From: JAICKN01 sp036489565
GTDB taxonomy: Bacteria; Acidobacteriota; Terriglobia; Terriglobales; Acidobacteriaceae
NCBI GenBank assembly: GCA_036489565.1
Contig: DASXFN010000060.1
Coordinates: forward strand, 1-64,000
Direction of reading: 5' to 3'
DNA length: 64,000 bases
Shown here: positions 18,701-27,274 of the stretch, in pieces
Layout: each line of letters opens with the position of its first letter
Position numbering within the stretch: the first letter of the stretch is position 1
The notes under the pieces: generated by a model
What the model saw: only the letters and a program-made list of their open reading frames with translations
Databases searched by the model: none
Told to the model about the DNA's origin: nothing
Made by a program: the position numbers and the translations under genes

Positions 18701-18738
18701 GTCGGCGGCTTGACATGCAAGTAGCGTTCTCGTTCTAG
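15727..18738 (+). CDS. Oar-like TonB-dependent outer-membrane receptor
   Basis: 1003 residues. A signal/TM segment ends near SKAQ; a carboxypeptidase-regulatory-like Ig fold (about 40-130, starting GALRGRVTDPSGAVIQGA) precedes a plug-like domain and a long beta-barrel ending in the typical aromatic C-terminus QVAFSF. These proteins are abundant in Acidobacteriota and are thought to import or bind glycans or peptides at the outer membrane. A roughly 45-residue Gly/His-rich stretch near residue 900 lies in a predicted loop. The gene follows the DUF5666 gene; the substrate is unknown. The barrel is shorter at the start than in classical TonB receptors, and no TonB box was identified. Confidence 0.88.
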   Translation: MNSDVAGSYSHSSSSSHSLTKLFSFMVVFAVIIALTAIPSKAQTTTGALRGRVTDPSGAVIQGANITAIASDGKKTATTTNHSGEYEIKGLAPGKYTVNAVAKGFGVDNEVDVNIPAGPAQSFDIALGIEVEQQSVTVQDEANQVGLSPTENSSAVVIKGKDLEALSDDPDELQSELEALAGPSAGPNGGQIYIDGFTGGQLPPKSSIREIRVNSDPFSAEYDKLGYGRIEIFTKPGTDKYHGRFFFNEDNSALNSRNPFVSSEPSNHSEIYDGNLGGPLGKKASFFLDAQRRNINDIDAINALVADPTFTNPTGIPFTEAIPNPSTRTNISPRIDYQVSKNNTLTARYQFEQEKENNEGIGQTSLATLGYNEVETENTLQVSDSQVLSNSVVNETRFQYLRDKDNLRSQSSDPMTQVLGFFTSGGNSKGSNLDTADNYELQNYTSVAHGKHFINFGIRERIEQDSNFANSDFNGVFTFPSLAAYNVTQAGLLAGMTPAQSRAACLSVAPNPQTAQCGASQFSITAGQPTVSNTYADTGLYADDTWRARRNITINYGLRWETQNQIHDHSDFAPRVGLAWGLGGKNGAPKTVFRAGSGIFYDRFKQEYLVNAQRLNGITQQEMVVNSPDCYPDPSTCPATVTSPTVYQVSPNLRAPYTIQTAASVERQVAKATTVSITYLNSRGVHQLLSENINAPLPGTFNPADPTSGTRPLGASAGNVYQYVSEGTFKQNQLIANVRFSMGARLSLFGFYLLNYANSDAATAASFPSNQYDLAQDYGRSAFDVRNRAFIGGSINLPERFNLFPFIVINSGTPFNVTVGQDLNGDSIFNDRPGLASTNTCSTVAVNANIVCSPWGTFNSTPTPGDRLAPINTGTGPANATLNLRLSRTFGFGPETKGFGGPHGGGMGGGGRHGGRGPGGGLGPGGLNGGGGGGNPWAMGGSGRRYSLTFSISARNLFNSENLAPPVGDLNSSRFGQSIQIAGGPFSSQTASRRLDMQVAFSF

Positions 18739-18766
18739 GCCGCAAAACGCGCGATTGGCATCAACT

Positions 18767-18788
18767 GGGCGGACGAGGGCGTCCGCCC
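18767..18788. repeat. Short GC-rich palindrome after the receptor gene
   Basis: GGGCGGACG (18767-18775) and CGTCCGCCC (18780-18788) form a perfect 9-bp hairpin with a 4-base loop between convergent genes. No T-run follows, so it is more like a dispersed palindrome than an intrinsic terminator. Confidence 0.55.
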
Positions 18789-18829
18789 CTACGCAAGCAA
18801 CGCCTGGGAGCTAATGAGGCGATGGATAC

Positions 18830-21292
18830 CTAAAGCCCCGAATAGAGTTGGAACGGGGCCCAATAGAACGGCTTGCGGAAGACGTTATCTGAATGCAGGA
18901 GGGAGAGCTTGGCGGCGCGCAGCGCTTGCGCGGGTGATTGGCCTTTTTCGATGCCATCGTAAAGGCTGTCCATCAAGCGCGGCGTGGAGTCATCGCTTAC
19001 AGCCCACAGAGCACCGATAACATTGTGCGCTCCCGCTCTGAGGAATGCCCAGGAAAGTCCCACCAATCCTTCTCCGGTATAGGCCCGAGTTCCCGATCCA
19101 TAGCAGGCCGAGATGGTAACAAGCTGCGCGCGAAGCGGATGATGAATAATGTCGCGCGCGTAAAGCTTGTAAGAGTCTTCTGCGGGTGAGCCTTGTGAAA
19201 GCAGGATGGAAGAATCCAGCGGGCTCAGGCGGCTGGCTGTGCCGTGCGCGACGAAATGAATGTAGGTAAATTGCGCCGGATCGTGTTCCAGATACGCGCC
19301 TGGGGTCGCCGCGGCCTGCGCATATACAGATTCCGATGGCGCTGCAAAATGTCTGGCAATGTCTTTGATCTCCGCGCCTGCCTCCGCGAGCTGGTCATAG
19401 GCGTGGTTGGGAGGAAGCGGATCGCCAATCAATAAAAGTTTGTCATTTCGCGGGGTAGATGCGACCGGGGCCGCGGCCAGCAATCGGATCGAGCTTGCGT
19501 TTACCAGTGTGGCATCTTCGATCCAATAGTGGGGCGTTGGTCCGGGGACCAGCAGGGTTTCAAAATTGAGATTGTTGAGCGCGCCGTCAGGAACAATTAC
19601 CACCTGCGAGCCGCGCGGAATCAGTTTTTGCGCGGGCTTGACCAGCGTTTCAAAAAGCTGAAGCCCGTCGCTATTTTGCGTTTCCAGTACGTCGCCTGGG
19701 CCGAGCAGAGCGTGATGGTACCGCTGGACAGCCGCCTCAATCTCCTTCGACGCGGGAAGCAGAAATAGGACGGTGCGCTGTGGTGTTATCGCCCACAGAT
19801 AGCTGTACTTCTCTCCCATCGAATAAAAAAGAATGACGGCCTTCATTTTGCGGGCAATCTGCTCGGGGTCAACATTCCCCGCAGAAAACGAGCGCGCATT
19901 CTGTACCATTCCAAGCCCTTCGATCAGGGTTTGCGCGCGGCTGTAGTCGGCCATTTGCAGCGCGAGTTTCGGCTTGCCCTGTTGCACAAGGAAATGAATG
20001 TAGTCTTCGTACACGCGAGCGGCATTGGTAAGGAATGGCAGCCGGTATTCTTCGTGATGAAGTGAAGATCGCGCATTCTCGAGCGCGTTCAACGCCGCGC
20101 GATATTCCTGGTCCGCTTTTCGGGGAGCGTGTTCCCCCTCATAAAGTTGGGCTAGATCATGCATCGCCTCCCAGCGCAGGGAAAGATCACTTTTCTCGTC
20201 CTGAATGACTTCGTCGAACATCTGCTCGGCACGCCGATTGTCCTGCATGCTCGCAGAGATTTGTCCGGAGGCCAAAAGAGCGTAAAGCTCCGAGGCCCGG
20301 TCTCCGCTCGATTTACAAAGTTCGATGGCTTGCGTGCTGTAACTCTCGGCGTCATTCAACTTTCCGGTCTGGACGGAAAGAAATGCGAGAGTGGTCAGCG
20401 CATCGTTAATTTCTTCCTTATTCTGGATCGTCTTTGCCAGCGAAAGCGCGCGCAAATAATATTCCTGCGCGAGATCGTATTGGCCCAACTCATAGTAAAC
20501 AGCCCCCACATTGTTTTGCCATCGTACCTGGTCAATCGGCACATCCATGTCGTTCGTCTTCTTGCCGGCCTCCTGGTAAAGAGAAAGCGCCCGATCCAGA
20601 TCACCCATTTTGTAATAGTCAAATGCCAGATTTCCCTGGGCTTTCTCTTCATCCAAGCCAAAACTTAAGCGGTTGGAAAGCTCTTGCGCTTTGGTGGACC
20701 AGTCAATAGCCTCGTCATAATGTTCTTTTCTCATGGAAACAACGCCGAGGTTCGACAGCGCGCTGCTTTCGAGGATGGAGTCGTGTTGCTCACGGGCAGA
20801 TTGCAAACTCTCACGAAAAAACAATTCAGCGTGATCGAGATTGTTTTTTTGCACCTCGACAACACCGCGCGCCCGGTCGAGTTCGCCTTGCAGTTTTGAG
20901 TGGGAAATGGAACAAAGCCGCTTGGCTTTGTTCAGGTTGTCGTCGGCTTCGTTCAATTGGCCAAGGCGGGCATAAGCGATGCCACGCAACAAAGATTGCC
21001 GGATCGCGAAGTCGCCATTGGTCAGTGAAGCAGGCAGGTCGGCATTCAGAAGACCAAGAGCATTCTGGCTCAGTCCACGCCAAATCAGGATTTCCGCTTC
21101 CAGAAAACGAAATCGCAACTCCCATTGAGAGTCGCGATTTGAAAAATATATCCTGGCTTTTTCTGATTGTTCTTGCGCAGTAATCAGCTGACCGTGCGTG
21201 AATGTCAGGCGTATCTGGTCATACAGCGCTTGTGGGTCCTGCTTTGCACGATGGGTGCATCCAGAGAGACAAACCAGAAGAACACCCAGCAA
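18830..21292 (-). CDS. TPR-CHAT caspase-like lipoprotein
   Basis: About 820 residues. The N-terminus has a short signal with lipobox LSGC, followed by a long TPR array (to ~residue 450) and a C-terminal CHAT domain with catalytic His in YIHFVAHG and Cys in TISACYGSG, ending in GLSWAFLRAGAHNVIGALW. CHAT proteins are caspase-like cysteine proteases or their relatives; the substrate here is unknown. No ATG lies at the expected place: TTG 21292, right after the upstream stop, or GTG 21358 are the candidates. It is the last gene of an operon with the anti-sigma protein and an exported protein of unknown role. Confidence 0.83.
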   Translation of the reverse strand: MLGVLLVCLSGCTHRAKQDPQALYDQIRLTFTHGQLITAQEQSEKARIYFSNRDSQWELRFRFLEAEILIWRGLSQNALGLLNADLPASLTNGDFAIRQSLLRGIAYARLGQLNEADDNLNKAKRLCSISHSKLQGELDRARGVVEVQKNNLDHAELFFRESLQSAREQHDSILESSALSNLGVVSMRKEHYDEAIDWSTKAQELSNRLSFGLDEEKAQGNLAFDYYKMGDLDRALSLYQEAGKKTNDMDVPIDQVRWQNNVGAVYYELGQYDLAQEYYLRALSLAKTIQNKEEINDALTTLAFLSVQTGKLNDAESYSTQAIELCKSSGDRASELYALLASGQISASMQDNRRAEQMFDEVIQDEKSDLSLRWEAMHDLAQLYEGEHAPRKADQEYRAALNALENARSSLHHEEYRLPFLTNAARVYEDYIHFLVQQGKPKLALQMADYSRAQTLIEGLGMVQNARSFSAGNVDPEQIARKMKAVILFYSMGEKYSYLWAITPQRTVLFLLPASKEIEAAVQRYHHALLGPGDVLETQNSDGLQLFETLVKPAQKLIPRGSQVVIVPDGALNNLNFETLLVPGPTPHYWIEDATLVNASSIRLLAAAPVASTPRNDKLLLIGDPLPPNHAYDQLAEAGAEIKDIARHFAAPSESVYAQAAATPGAYLEHDPAQFTYIHFVAHGTASRLSPLDSSILLSQGSPAEDSYKLYARDIIHHPLRAQLVTISACYGSGTRAYTGEGLVGLSWAFLRAGAHNVIGALWAVSDDSTPRLMDSLYDGIEKGQSPAQALRAAKLSLLHSDNVFRKPFYWAPFQLYSGL

Positions 21293-21294
21293 TT

Positions 21295-22128
21295 TTACGG
21301 AGAGGTGCTGCCGTTGATTACCACCCGCGCCATGCTCGCTTTTCCCTGTGTCGGGCACCCCAGTTCCAGCCGGACCATGGACAGATTGAACGATTCGCCA
21401 TTTACGATCAACTCGCCAAGGAAAATTTTGCCAAAGCCGGGCACTTCTAAAATGTTCCCATAGCTTTTGCCCGGAAATTGCCCCGTGACTGATTTGACCA
21501 CCGAACATAGAACGTGACCTTTACCTTCACCAGGCCCCTGCGCGAATTGATCGCGCAGCCATGCTGGCGTGTTGCTGTCGCTGGTTATCTGGCGATACTG
21601 CGACGCGACCTTCGCTAAAAATCGCTTGTCCGTGAAGCACGCTTCCTTGGGATAGCGATGGCCAGAAGCATCGCCCTCGCTCTCCGCGGTATCACAAATA
21701 TTGAGGTCAAGTTCCACTTTGACGGGATTCCCGGCAATGCGAACGCCTTCAAACTGCGTGCCCAGAAATGTGACTTCGGGATAGTATCCTACGACAGGAT
21801 GCTCACTCGCAATCTGCGCGACAACGCGCTCGGCGGTGAATACATCGAGCACATTCAGCTTCTCAATCACCGCGGTCGCCAGCGTGGTCCATCCTCCCGT
21901 CTTTTTGCTCACGCTTCCAGCCACCTGAGTATGAGCAGACTCGAACGAAAGAATCCCCTTCACGCTGAATTTTTCAGCCTTAGCAACTCCATACCCTCCG
22001 ACCGCAGGCAACGACAACGGCGCCTGAATAGGGATGGCTTGTTCGAAAGGACTCTCTAGAGCGCCGCCCAGCACATTGGCATCGGCATGGTAATAATGGA
22101 CCCTCTTAACGTGGGAGTTCGGTTCCAT
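21295..22128 (-). CDS. Conserved protein of the CHAT operon, unknown function
   Basis: 277 residues without an obvious signal peptide or membrane segment. It is beta-rich, with KVELDLNICDTAE and GKIFLGELIVNGESFNLSMVRLELG near the C-terminus. I do not recognise a domain. The ATG at 22128 has GGAG 7 bases upstream, which rules out a TTG at 22140. It lies 12 bases after the anti-sigma gene and runs to within 3 bases of the CHAT gene, so the three genes are co-transcribed and the protein may be a partner or substrate of the CHAT protein. Confidence 0.72.
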   Translation of the reverse strand: MEPNSHVKRVHYYHADANVLGGALESPFEQAIPIQAPLSLPAVGGYGVAKAEKFSVKGILSFESAHTQVAGSVSKKTGGWTTLATAVIEKLNVLDVFTAERVVAQIASEHPVVGYYPEVTFLGTQFEGVRIAGNPVKVELDLNICDTAESEGDASGHRYPKEACFTDKRFLAKVASQYRQITSDSNTPAWLRDQFAQGPGEGKGHVLCSVVKSVTGQFPGKSYGNILEVPGFGKIFLGELIVNGESFNLSMVRLELGCPTQGKASMARVVINGSTSP

Positions 22129-22140
22129 CGCAATCTCCAA

Positions 22141-22821
22141 TTAATTTTCGTATTTCAGTTGAAATTTGTACTGCCGGATTTCGGTTCGTCTTTCGGGGTT
22201 CGTCTCAATACCAGACAGAACGAGTGTATAGAGACCAGAGCCGCTAGGGGAAGAGGGTATTTGAATACTCACCGTGTCTTTCGCCGCCCCGCCCGCAATC
22301 GGTAGCGACCATTGCAACTTGCCTGCCTGGTCATGCAGTTCAGCGACATAAGAAGGAAAAACGTGTTCAGCGGGAATATCCAGAAAAATCAGAGCAGCCC
22401 CGTTATGCTGCGCGGTGATTTCAGGAACGCTAGTGTCTCGAGCGCTGACCAACGAAACGGAAGGCAGGACCTGCGGCACATTGGCGAGGGCAACTTCACG
22501 TTGCAACTTCGGAGTCGTAACAAAATTCTGGTATCCAAGCACGATAAGCAATAGCGCCGTCGCCATCGAAAAAGCTGGAAGCATCCATCCGAACGGTCTG
22601 CTTTGCCGGCGGGGAGCAGGTGCAGCCGCTGCTACATGGCCCTCAAACTCCGGCAGCACGATCTTTACCTGCTGCACGAACGCGGCACCCGACCTTAAAT
22701 CCAACGCACACTCAGGGCAGCCGAACAGATGCTCCTCGAACTCATCGCGCACTTCTGGCGCAAGCTCATGGAGCAGGTATTGGTCGGTCGCCATCAAGCG
22801 GGTTGCGTCGGTGTGATCCAT
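22141..22821 (-). CDS. Anti-sigma factor with zf-HC2 and C-terminal periplasmic domain
   Basis: 226 residues. The N-terminal zinc-binding anti-sigma domain has HLFGCPEC (HxxxCxxC), followed by one membrane helix around residues 85-105 (MLPAFSMATALLLIVLGY) and a beta-rich C-terminus. Such proteins hold an ECF sigma factor at the membrane until a signal is received. The gene should be preceded by its sigma gene, but the nearest upstream gene is an unrelated esterase; the only ECF sigma gene in the window is at 52.6 kb with its own anti-sigma. It leads the CHAT operon. Confidence 0.8.
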   Translation of the reverse strand: MDHTDATRLMATDQYLLHELAPEVRDEFEEHLFGCPECALDLRSGAAFVQQVKIVLPEFEGHVAAAAPAPRRQSRPFGWMLPAFSMATALLLIVLGYQNFVTTPKLQREVALANVPQVLPSVSLVSARDTSVPEITAQHNGAALIFLDIPAEHVFPSYVAELHDQAGKLQWSLPIAGGAAKDTVSIQIPSSPSGSGLYTLVLSGIETNPERRTEIRQYKFQLKYEN

Positions 22822-22932
22822 CGCGCTTTCTCTCGTTAATATAGTGAATCAGTGAGGTGAATCGTTACAAAATCTCGAAAGACCTAGTGGGAGATCTATC
22901 CTCATGAAAATAATAGGCATACATGAGGGTCA

Positions 22933-23841
22933 TTATTGTGTCCCCGGGGTGCTGAGCACGTGGATAGTGTGGAACCAGGTCTCTGCCAGCGCCGGCCAGT
23001 GCGAAACGGGAAGCGCAGTCGGCCGCATTCCGTAGCCATGACCACCTTGGGCGAAAATGTGCAATTCCGCCTCCACATTAGCATCCTTCAATGCCTTGAA
23101 GTATAGAAGAGAATTTTCCACGTGCACCGGATCGTCTTCGGTCTGCACCAAAAAACTCGGTGGAGTGCTGGAGGAAACGCCGATGGCGGGGTCCACTTTG
23201 GTCGAATCAGGCGCATCCCGTAAATAGCCGGGATAGACAATCACCACGAAGTTGGGCCTAGCGTCAATTTTACTCTCCGGCAAGCCCGGCGCTCCGTCAC
23301 GTTTAAAATCCGGATGGTTGCCAAGGATTACCGAAAGATGGGCCCCGGCGGAAAAGCCTAGGGCACCAATCCGCTGCGAATCAATATGCCATTCCGCAGC
23401 GTGGGAGCGGGTGATTCGCATCGCCTGCTGGGCGTCTTCCAAATCTTCCATCTGCTCCGGAAAATGATGGTCGAATGGCACGCGATATTTCACTAGCACG
23501 CACGTCATGCCAATCGAATTCAGCCAGTCGCACACTTCACTTCCTTCCAGGTCATACGCGAGCCGCTGATACGCTCCGCCGGGAAAAACAAGAACAGCCG
23601 CGCCGGTGTTTTCGGTACTCGGCCGGTAGACGGTCAGCGTTGGCTTACTCACATCTTTTATGTAAGTAAATTTTCTGCCCCCAACCATGCGATCTGACTG
23701 CCCCGTAAATTCTTTGTCCGGAACAATCGCCCCGTGGGATTCCGGGGTGCCGTTAGGCCAAAGAGGTATGGTGATTTGCTGAGCAGCCGCAAGCGTTGTG
23801 ACAATCAGAAGACAAAACACAATTTTGATGTGTGTTCGCAC
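22933..23841 (-). CDS. Secreted alpha/beta hydrolase, acetyl-xylan-esterase-like
   Basis: 302 residues. The N-terminal signal (VFCLLIVTTLAAAQQ) targets export. The fold shows VLVFPGGAYQRLA (oxyanion HGGG-like site), nucleophile Ser in ALGFSAGAHLS, and a C-terminal GGHGYG His. This is the BD-FAE/acetyl esterase pattern: removal of acetyl groups from hemicellulose or pectin. It sits next to the GH30 and GH88/105 genes and probably assists them. The start is GTG 23841, since no better in-frame codon keeps the signal peptide. Substrate is inferred from neighbours. Confidence 0.8.
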   Translation of the reverse strand: MRTHIKIVFCLLIVTTLAAAQQITIPLWPNGTPESHGAIVPDKEFTGQSDRMVGGRKFTYIKDVSKPTLTVYRPSTENTGAAVLVFPGGAYQRLAYDLEGSEVCDWLNSIGMTCVLVKYRVPFDHHFPEQMEDLEDAQQAMRITRSHAAEWHIDSQRIGALGFSAGAHLSVILGNHPDFKRDGAPGLPESKIDARPNFVVIVYPGYLRDAPDSTKVDPAIGVSSSTPPSFLVQTEDDPVHVENSLLYFKALKDANVEAELHIFAQGGHGYGMRPTALPVSHWPALAETWFHTIHVLSTPGTQ

Positions 23842-23989
23842 GACAAGAATTTTACTTGATTACGGCCAATGCGGCAGGGCAGATGCACTCTTCACTCCCG
23901 TTTCGAGCGACGATCCTAATTCACCTAAACCCTTAAAAGAATTGTTGATAACCTTTTTGTCACGACTTTTGTTATACCTATTGAGCACA

Positions 23990-25747
23990 ATGCCAAATTC
24001 TGGTCAGCAACAAAAATCTTCCGCCTTGGCGCGGAAGACAGAGACTAAGGAATTGTTTTCGCCGTGGATCTTTTATGCCTTGGTCGCTGCCGTGGTGATC
24101 GGCATTTTCGCGATTTACAGCCCCACGTTAAATTTCCAGTTCATTCTCGACGACCACCACTTCGTGAACGACCCTCGTATACAAACCTCCGGCCATATTT
24201 GGGATTACTTCACCAACTACGTGTGGGCCCAGGTTTCCGGAGGTCCGTCGAGCTTCTACCGCCCGCTTTTTGCTGTCTGGCTAAGGATTAACTCTATCTT
24301 CAATGGGATGTCCTCTTGGGGATGGCACCTGTTGAGTGTCGCCAAGCATGTGTTGGCGGCTTTCTTTCTGGCATTGGTTGTTTATAAGCTGTTGCGCGAC
24401 CGCGTTGCGGCCTTGATTGCCGCGGCATTGTTCGCGTTGCATCCCGCCCAAACCGAATCCGTGGCCTGGATTACGGTGCCTGACCCACTCATGTCGTCGG
24501 CCGTGCTCGGTTGTCTCCTCTTATATTTGATATATGTGGAGCGTTCCGATGGCCGCCCGTTGGAAAAATCCCAGAAAAAATTGCGGCGCGAAGCACGCGC
24601 GCGCTCTGGGATTGCAACAGTTTGGTGGCTCATCGCCTCAGCAGTTTGTTGTCTCGCGGCACTGTTCACCAAGGAAACGGCCATCATATTGCCATTTGTA
24701 ATTTTCGTTGTCGCGTTCTCATTCCCCCGCGTAACGCTTCCGGCAAAGAAAACCAAAGACAAAGAAGACCCACGCGAGTCAGGATTGCTGGCGCGTATTG
24801 TCTTCGCCTTCCGCGAGAGTTGGCCATTCCTCGCGGTCACGGCCATTTATCTTTTATTCCGGTTGAACGCTCTTAGCGGAAGACTCGGCGGAGTCACGCA
24901 GCATTTGGGTTGGAAAACCCAGGTCCTCTCGTGGCCTGGAATTCTGTGGTTTTACGTTAAGGTACTGTTCTGGCCCGTGCGCTCCTACGCCTTCGCCGAC
25001 CCTACGCTGGTCAATACATTTTCTGTCCGCAGCGTTATGTTGCCTCTTTTGGGAGTGGTTTGTGTTGTGGCGGGCCTCACAGGCTTATTTGCCTGGGCGT
25101 GGAGAAAAGCCGGGCGAGTCGTTGATGTTGCCACCATCACTGCCTTTGACACAAAACACATACGACAAGCATTGTTACTGGGCGCACTTTTACTTGTCCT
25201 TCCCATCCTGCTCGCTTTAAACCTAAATGCACTCGATCCGGGTGACTTCCTTCACGGCCGTTATACCTATCTTCCCTTGTGTGGGCTGATGTTGTTGCTG
25301 GCAACCGGCTGGCATCTTATGGACAGGGGTCGCGGGGTTCTACTCATCGTTGCAGGAACGGTTGCCGTGGCATTCAGCATATTCACCGTGAAGCAGGAAG
25401 GCATGTGGAAAGATGATCTGACGGTCTTTACCGTGGCCCACCAGATTGCGCCAAATAATGCGCCCATCGCTCAGAACCTGACACGGGCACACGTGCAACA
25501 GGCCCTCAGCCTGGATGAAGAAGGCCGATGCGATGAAGCCGTCCCGATTTTTAATCAGGCAATCCGCGCCTATCCGCAAGACTGGTTTGCATGGGCCGGA
25601 CTTGGGGAATGTTTATTCAAGCTGAACGATCTTCCTGGATCGGAGAAATCATTGCGGCGGGCTGCTGAGTTGTCCCATGAGCCTCAGGTAAGACAGGAAT
25701 GGCAAATGGTGCGCGAGAAAATGGGCGCTCCGGCCCCTTCTCAATAA
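23990..25747 (+). CDS. TMTC-like membrane O-mannosyltransferase with C-terminal TPR
   Basis: 585 residues. An N-terminal helix and a DDHHFVNDPR loop (Asp pair followed by VxxN, as in GT-C/PMT-type mannosyltransferases) begin a membrane domain of about ten helices, with a lumenal FYRPLF motif. A TPR-like pair closes the protein (about 520-585). Family members transfer mannose from a lipid carrier to exported proteins; that is inferred. The ATG at 23990 is chosen because earlier sequence overlaps the divergent esterase gene and is not protein-like. The basic loop at about 185-210 is cytoplasmic. Confidence 0.78.
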   Translation: MPNSGQQQKSSALARKTETKELFSPWIFYALVAAVVIGIFAIYSPTLNFQFILDDHHFVNDPRIQTSGHIWDYFTNYVWAQVSGGPSSFYRPLFAVWLRINSIFNGMSSWGWHLLSVAKHVLAAFFLALVVYKLLRDRVAALIAAALFALHPAQTESVAWITVPDPLMSSAVLGCLLLYLIYVERSDGRPLEKSQKKLRREARARSGIATVWWLIASAVCCLAALFTKETAIILPFVIFVVAFSFPRVTLPAKKTKDKEDPRESGLLARIVFAFRESWPFLAVTAIYLLFRLNALSGRLGGVTQHLGWKTQVLSWPGILWFYVKVLFWPVRSYAFADPTLVNTFSVRSVMLPLLGVVCVVAGLTGLFAWAWRKAGRVVDVATITAFDTKHIRQALLLGALLLVLPILLALNLNALDPGDFLHGRYTYLPLCGLMLLLATGWHLMDRGRGVLLIVAGTVAVAFSIFTVKQEGMWKDDLTVFTVAHQIAPNNAPIAQNLTRAHVQQALSLDEEGRCDEAVPIFNQAIRAYPQDWFAWAGLGECLFKLNDLPGSEKSLRRAAELSHEPQVRQEWQMVREKMGAPAPSQ

Positions 25748-25755
25748 ATCATGGT

Positions 25756-27168
25756 TTATAACAGCAGCGTCGTGACCGAATCCGGCTCCAGCGTTAAATC
25801 CAGCGCCTGATTCCCCGCCTGGCAGGAAATCTGCTGTTCCCCGCCCTGGTTTGTAACCACCAGAATGCGGCTGCCGTCAGGATTTTCAAAGGCCACATGC
25901 GAAATGTCTTTTAACTCTCCATGTGAGCCGATGACCTGCGCCCCTCGTTCAATCATTTTGGAATAATGTGCGAAGGCCCAATATTGTCCGCTGCGCGTGA
26001 GTGCGTGCGTCTTGGAATTCACCGTCACAACTCCGCCGCAGGAGAACGGGCCAATGTCAGGCTTTCCGTTTTCATCGAGAATCAGGTTCCATCCCACAAT
26101 GCACCGCGCCCAATTGCGCAGAATTTCACTATACGCGTGGCCCCATTTCGCCCAGTCGGTCAGGTAATCCGGGCTCGTGTAGTCTGGGCCGCCTTCGGTC
26201 CAATAAGCGTTCTTGGCGGGAAACGCATCATGCACACGGGTCATACTGCTCACGTCGCCAAAATAACCATGCCATGCCACGCCATCCACATACTTATATA
26301 AATCCGGATCGCTCAATTCATCCTCGGCCCGCCCCCAGAGGTTGTAGTTGTGGTCGAGGATCCAAATCTTGGTGTCGGGCGATGCGTGCTCAAGCGCCGG
26401 CCCCAGATGGCTTTTTACAAATTCGATTTCGTACTCCTGCCCCCACAACGCTGCCGGCATTCGCCCATTCTGGTCGGTGTCTGTTTCATTCTGCACGGTG
26501 ACTGCGTTGATCTTCACTCCGGCATCGGAATATCCCCGAAGGAACTTCACGAAGTAGTTGGCGTAGGGAGCAAAGTATTCTTTGCGCATGGACCCGCCGA
26601 GCATGGAATTGCCCGCCTTCATCCAACCGGGAGGGCTCCACGGAGAAGAGAACAGAAACAACTCGGGATTGATTTCCCGCGCCGCGCGCAGCGTCGGAAG
26701 GATGTAAGCGCGGTCATGCTCAATGCTGAACTTCTTTAATTCAGGATCGGGTTCCGGGCTTTCGTCAAAGGTGTAGGCACTGGTGGAGTAATCACTGGCC
26801 CCAATGCAGGTCCGGCAGACCGACATCCGCAGCCCCGATGGCCCAAAAAACTCCGTGAGCAACGCACGCCGCTCTTGCTCATTAAGCTTGCTGAACAGAT
26901 AGCAGGATGCGTCGGTAAACGCCGCGCCGAATCCCAGGATTTTCTGGTAGCGTTGCGCAGGATCCAGTTGAATCGCGGCGGAGGCGTTGGACGCCGTCGC
27001 CCGCCACTGCGGCGCCGCAATCTTCTCGAATTTTTTGTTCCTGGAAGTCGTCCAGGCCTGCACGCCCGCCGCAGGTGCGGCCCAAAGGAATTGGCCTCTG
27101 AAAGCCGCAAGGGAAGCTGTGGCGATTGCGGATGACTTTAAAAAATCGCGGCGGGTGCTCGGTCGCAT
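25756..27168 (-). CDS. GH30-family glycoside hydrolase with Tat-type signal
   Basis: 470 residues. RRDFLKSSAIATAS at the N-terminus is a twin-arginine signal, so the folded enzyme should leave through Tat (tatA lies at 11.4 kb). The body has GH30/glucosylceramidase features: GFGAAFTDASC, VCRTCIGASDYS, SSPWSPPGWMK, acid/base Glu in TVQNETD, nucleophile Glu in YWTEGGPD, and a C-terminal beta-sandwich ending TTLLL. It acts on beta-linked glucosides or xylans. It sits in a cluster of esterase, cupin and GH88/105 genes for plant polysaccharide use. Exact substrate not predictable. Confidence 0.88.
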   Translation of the reverse strand: MRPSTRRDFLKSSAIATASLAAFRGQFLWAAPAAGVQAWTTSRNKKFEKIAAPQWRATASNASAAIQLDPAQRYQKILGFGAAFTDASCYLFSKLNEQERRALLTEFFGPSGLRMSVCRTCIGASDYSTSAYTFDESPEPDPELKKFSIEHDRAYILPTLRAAREINPELFLFSSPWSPPGWMKAGNSMLGGSMRKEYFAPYANYFVKFLRGYSDAGVKINAVTVQNETDTDQNGRMPAALWGQEYEIEFVKSHLGPALEHASPDTKIWILDHNYNLWGRAEDELSDPDLYKYVDGVAWHGYFGDVSSMTRVHDAFPAKNAYWTEGGPDYTSPDYLTDWAKWGHAYSEILRNWARCIVGWNLILDENGKPDIGPFSCGGVVTVNSKTHALTRSGQYWAFAHYSKMIERGAQVIGSHGELKDISHVAFENPDGSRILVVTNQGGEQQISCQAGNQALDLTLEPDSVTTLLL

Positions 27169-27274
27169 GGAAGCTCCTTGATCTTCTTTTTCCTGAAAGT
27201 AAAAAGAAAAACGATATTCTACTCCATCCCGCAGCTTCGCGCGCTACACAAATATTCAGCGCAAAGCCAAAATT

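Noticed and set aside
21295..21508. Long N-terminus of the CHAT protein (from 21508)
   Set aside because: It overlaps the previous gene in another frame and places the signal peptide in mid-protein; start near 21292 or 21358 fits a lipoprotein.
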